The notes beneath the pieces are model-generated. The model was not told the DNA's origin, made no database searches, and worked only from the letters and a program-made list of their open reading frames with translations. Below, in pieces: positions 62,131 through 64,000 of a stretch of 64,000 nt of DNA (position 1 is its first letter; each line of letters opens with the position of its first letter). Made by a program: the position numbers and the translations under genes. This stretch comes from Polynucleobacter sp. Latsch14-2. Lineage in GTDB: Bacteria; Pseudomonadota; Gammaproteobacteria; Burkholderiales; Burkholderiaceae. The DNA lies in NCBI RefSeq assembly GCF_018881925.1, contig NZ_JACVPL010000004.1, positions 89,952 to 153,951 on the forward strand. Direction: 5' to 3'.

Positions 62131-62961
62131 TTATTTCAAAATGACCAAGGTTGCTGTGGCACGAGCGCCCCATCCTGACGGACCACCTGGAGTATTGCTA
62201 ATGTAATACATAGGGCCAGCGGCAAACTGCAAAGGTACGCCATCAAATACCATCAATTTCGATACGCCGGCATACAGGGGGTTGGATGTGCGATGCGTGT
62301 CATAGTTATATTGCGCCTCCATATTTAACGTATAAGTAAATGCGTCCTTATTAGTGAAAGCGACAAACGGCTGGCCATATAAATTGTTCTGTGTGCCATA
62401 GCTTGGATTGCCACCTACACTCCAAGACTGATAACCTAGCAATCCATACGTCCAGGGACCATGACGATTGAGAACTACACCCGTCACACCGGCACCAGTT
62501 TGTTGCGAGCCAAACTTGCCGCTATTGCCCGAGGGGGATACGGCATAGGGACCTACCCCCCAGATCCAAGATGAATTGGTGTTAGGTGCATAGAACGATT
62601 CCACTGTAACGCTAGCAATACCATAACCAGAAAAGCTTTGGCCATTAGCAGCCTGAACACTGACCTCTCTGACACCGGCAACAATCGGGCGAACAATAAA
62701 AGTGTCTCCGCCACCAAGATCAAATGGAGTTACCGGCTGAAAGAGCAAGGTCTGCTCTGAACCTCCCTGATTTTTACCAATACCACGACTAAATTCGTAT
62801 TGCAGTGGCACCGAAATCATATTGGCAATCGGGTTGGCTAGTTTTTTAGCAATGCCGACCTTATCCACACCCCCATCAGGAGCGCTACTGTTTTGAGCAG
62901 TTACTAGGCTAGACAATGTAGTCGTTGCGATAACGACAAGAATACGTTTGAATGTTTTCAT
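62131..62961 (-). CDS. Outer-membrane beta-barrel protein (neuromedin-U-like family)
   Basis: A 276-residue exported protein. Signal peptide to LVTAQNSS; then AKKLANPIANMISVPLQYEF, TLLFQPVTPFDLGGGDTFIVRP and alternating hydrophobic strands to the end. The pattern LANP..MISVP..QYE followed by LL-FQPV is shared with a family of proteobacterial outer-membrane proteins annotated as transporters. Function not known. A hydrophilic start and aromatic-rich strands fit a porin-like barrel. Confidence 0.72.
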   Translation of the reverse strand: MKTFKRILVVIATTTLSSLVTAQNSSAPDGGVDKVGIAKKLANPIANMISVPLQYEFSRGIGKNQGGSEQTLLFQPVTPFDLGGGDTFIVRPIVAGVREVSVQAANGQSFSGYGIASVTVESFYAPNTNSSWIWGVGPYAVSPSGNSGKFGSQQTGAGVTGVVLNRHGPWTYGLLGYQSWSVGGNPSYGTQNNLYGQPFVAFTNKDAFTYTLNMEAQYNYDTHRTSNPLYAGVSKLMVFDGVPLQFAAGPMYYISNTPGGPSGWGARATATLVILK

Positions 62962-62979
62962 GGGATCAGTGATTCAGAA

Positions 62980-63162
62980 TCAAATATTGTCAAAATTTAT
63001 AGTGCCCTTAATTCCAGGCATCCATGCATAGGGAGTAACTTCAAAGCTCCATTCTTGCGAGACTTTTGGTAGTGGATTTGAAGTATTACTCTCTTGAGCA
63101 AACGCTGGTGAAGTGACGATTAAGACAGGCAAAACTACAATCAAAAAACTTTTGAAGAACAT
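62980..63162 (-). pseudogene. N-terminal remnant of an outer-membrane protein
   Basis: A 60-residue frame: signal peptide (MFFKSFLIVVLPVLIV... to SPAFA), a short linker, then SFEVTPYAWMPGIKGTI, which is the beginning of an outer-membrane barrel protein. It stops after only two strands. No continuation is found in the 18 bp before the next gene, so most of the coding sequence has been deleted. It lies directly upstream of the intact outer-membrane protein gene and may still act as a leader. Confidence 0.6.
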
Positions 63163-63446
63163 TTAAGCCCCACTCATTTAAATATATGTATTAATTAGAA
63201 TAATTATCTTTATACACGAATAGATTTACGGGTCATGCGGGGCGTAGTTACCCTAATCAATTAGCAGTAAAAATATGGAATTTAAGTACTTTCCATGTCA
63301 AAATTTTTCAGTTTATATGACACATTTACTGATCAACCTACACTCTTTATGGCGTTCCATATGTTGGGCGAGCCGGGTCAAAATTTGGTCAACAGACCAT
63401 CATAAAATCGGGGTTTTTGAGTAAATCTCATCGACCAGTGAAATTT
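63163..63446. other. Intergenic, no gene seen
   Basis: About 280 bp, AT-rich, upstream of the leftward outer-membrane protein genes, so it should hold their promoter. Nothing else recognisable up to the third tRNA-Arg fragment. Confidence 0.45.
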
Positions 63447-63494
63447 TGGCCTGCCCAGCACGATTCGAACGTGCGACCTACGCCTTAGAAGCTG
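63447..63494 (-). repeat. tRNA-Arg(TCT) 3'-half fragment, copy 3
   Basis: 48 bp identical to copy 1 (54769-54816), from the anticodon loop through CCA on the minus strand. Similarity extends a few more bases 5' (TTTTT.CAG on both). The 5' half of the tRNA is missing here too, so the intact tRNA-Arg gene must lie outside the window. Confidence 0.9.
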
Positions 63495-63839
63495 TAAAAA
63501 TGATCAAAAACAATAACTTACACAATAGCATAAGCCTGGCTAAATCTGGTGTCCTATACGCACCGAGAATCTTGGTATTGGGTGGAACTGACTATATGGT
63601 GTGTGGCATTCGCAGGCTGAGGGTCGGTTAAACCGACACTAAATCGGGCGACCCCACAGCAAGCCTTGGCAAACCATTTTTACTATGCCTCTCGTCCCCA
63701 TGAACAGAGAAATTAATAAAGCACAAAGATCGGCAAAACCACTGCATTTTGGCGTGATTTTGCACATTAGCTATTTTGATGGGGCTTAGCGTAAATCAGG
63801 TGGGGGATGCAATCTCGAGCGGCGCAAAAAACTACGCGG
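63495..63839. other. Intergenic region with one palindrome
   Basis: 345 bp without a supported gene. The perfect inverted repeat GTCGGTT-A-AACCGAC lies at 63623-63637 and belongs to the same TGTCGG-N5-CCGACA family as the palindromes at 59077 and 7661. A 61-codon frame beginning inside the tRNA fragment has no recognisable domain. Confidence 0.5.
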
Positions 63840-64000
63840 CTAGATATTTGCACGAGCAGCTGAAATCTGCTGATGGGCTCGTTTAATCTTTTGTCGATTA
63901 CGCTCTGCCTTTAATGCCTTACTAGCAGTGTCTTTCTGATTTTGTAAGCTAGCCACCCTAGCCTGCTCGGGTGTTTGCGGCGGCTTAGCTTTAATTGAAG
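63840..64000 (-). CDS. Hypothetical basic protein (3' end, cut by window edge)
   Basis: The last 53 codons of a gene read leftward, ending at TAG 63842-63840. The visible C-terminus is Lys/Arg/Gln/Ala-rich and helical (QARVASLQNQKDTASKALKA, then ERNRQKIKRAHQQISAARANI). No family recognised. It marks the return to non-mosaic backbone after the third tRNA-Arg fragment. Confidence 0.6.
   Translation of the reverse strand, partial: SIKAKPPQTPEQARVASLQNQKDTASKALKAERNRQKIKRAHQQISAARANI

Overview
The window looks like a chromosome segment of a freshwater-type betaproteobacterium in the Burkholderiaceae, most like Polynucleobacter. The basis is the backbone gene order relA, tRNA-Val, thrS, infC, rpmI, together with single copies of housekeeping genes that have betaproteobacterial-type proteins. 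The genus is an inference from recognised proteins and gene order, not from a database search.

Layout. Positions 1-2982 hold translation genes read leftward: tRNA-Val(GAC), thrS, infC with a non-canonical AUC start, and the beginning of rpmI. Positions 2944-32505 are a roughly 29.5 kb integrated island. It is bounded by a 40-bp repeat that is the 5' half of tRNA-Val; the intact tRNA lies at the left end and a decayed copy at the right end, next to relA. The left end carries a recombination module: a ribbon-helix-helix protein, a promoter with paired palindromes, an excisionase-like protein, a tyrosine integrase and a GIY-YIG protein. An IS407-like element and the remains of a second IS3-family element follow. 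The centre (7751-25857) is an adhesin locus: an HMW1C-type N-glycosyltransferase, a small unknown protein, a 3311-residue two-partner-secretion adhesin packed with N-X-S/T sequons, a coiled-coil membrane protein, a bactofilin-like protein, the TpsB outer-membrane transporter and a small leader gene. A divergent histidine kinase and response regulator follow. The right end carries two very large tyrosine-recombinase-like proteins in tandem.

Positions 32523-54658 are ordinary backbone: relA, an unusual fusion of a cation-diffusion transporter with an alpha/beta hydrolase, a 3-oxoacid CoA-transferase pair, ETF-ubiquinone oxidoreductase, an MFS transporter with aroC, a CBS protein, a YihY-type membrane protein, wrbA, a DUF2069 protein, an FAD-linked oxidase, another MFS transporter, a histone-H1-like Lys/Ala-rich protein with PPK2, a haloacetate-dehalogenase-like hydrolase, a lipoprotein, a complete gltIJKL-type amino-acid ABC system and an LVIVD-repeat periplasmic protein.

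Positions 54769-63494 form a mosaic marked by three direct repeats, each the 3' half of a tRNA-Arg(TCT), about 4.2 and 4.5 kb apart. Between them lie a truncated amino-acid permease, a three-subunit gluconate-dehydrogenase-like operon (cytochrome c, GMC flavoprotein, Tat-exported small subunit), an exported amidohydrolase, an exported choloylglycine-hydrolase-like enzyme and outer-membrane proteins, one of them truncated. The repeats look like old attachment sites, which suggests stepwise accretion of small islets. No integrase for them is present in the window.

How the genes work together: the main system is the surface adhesin. TpsA would be glycosylated in the cytoplasm on asparagines by the HMW1C-like enzyme and exported through TpsB. 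Expression is plausibly controlled by the adjacent two-component system through repeats in the shared intergenic region. The bactofilin-like and coiled-coil proteins in the same operon are unusual partners and may organise or position the secretion site.
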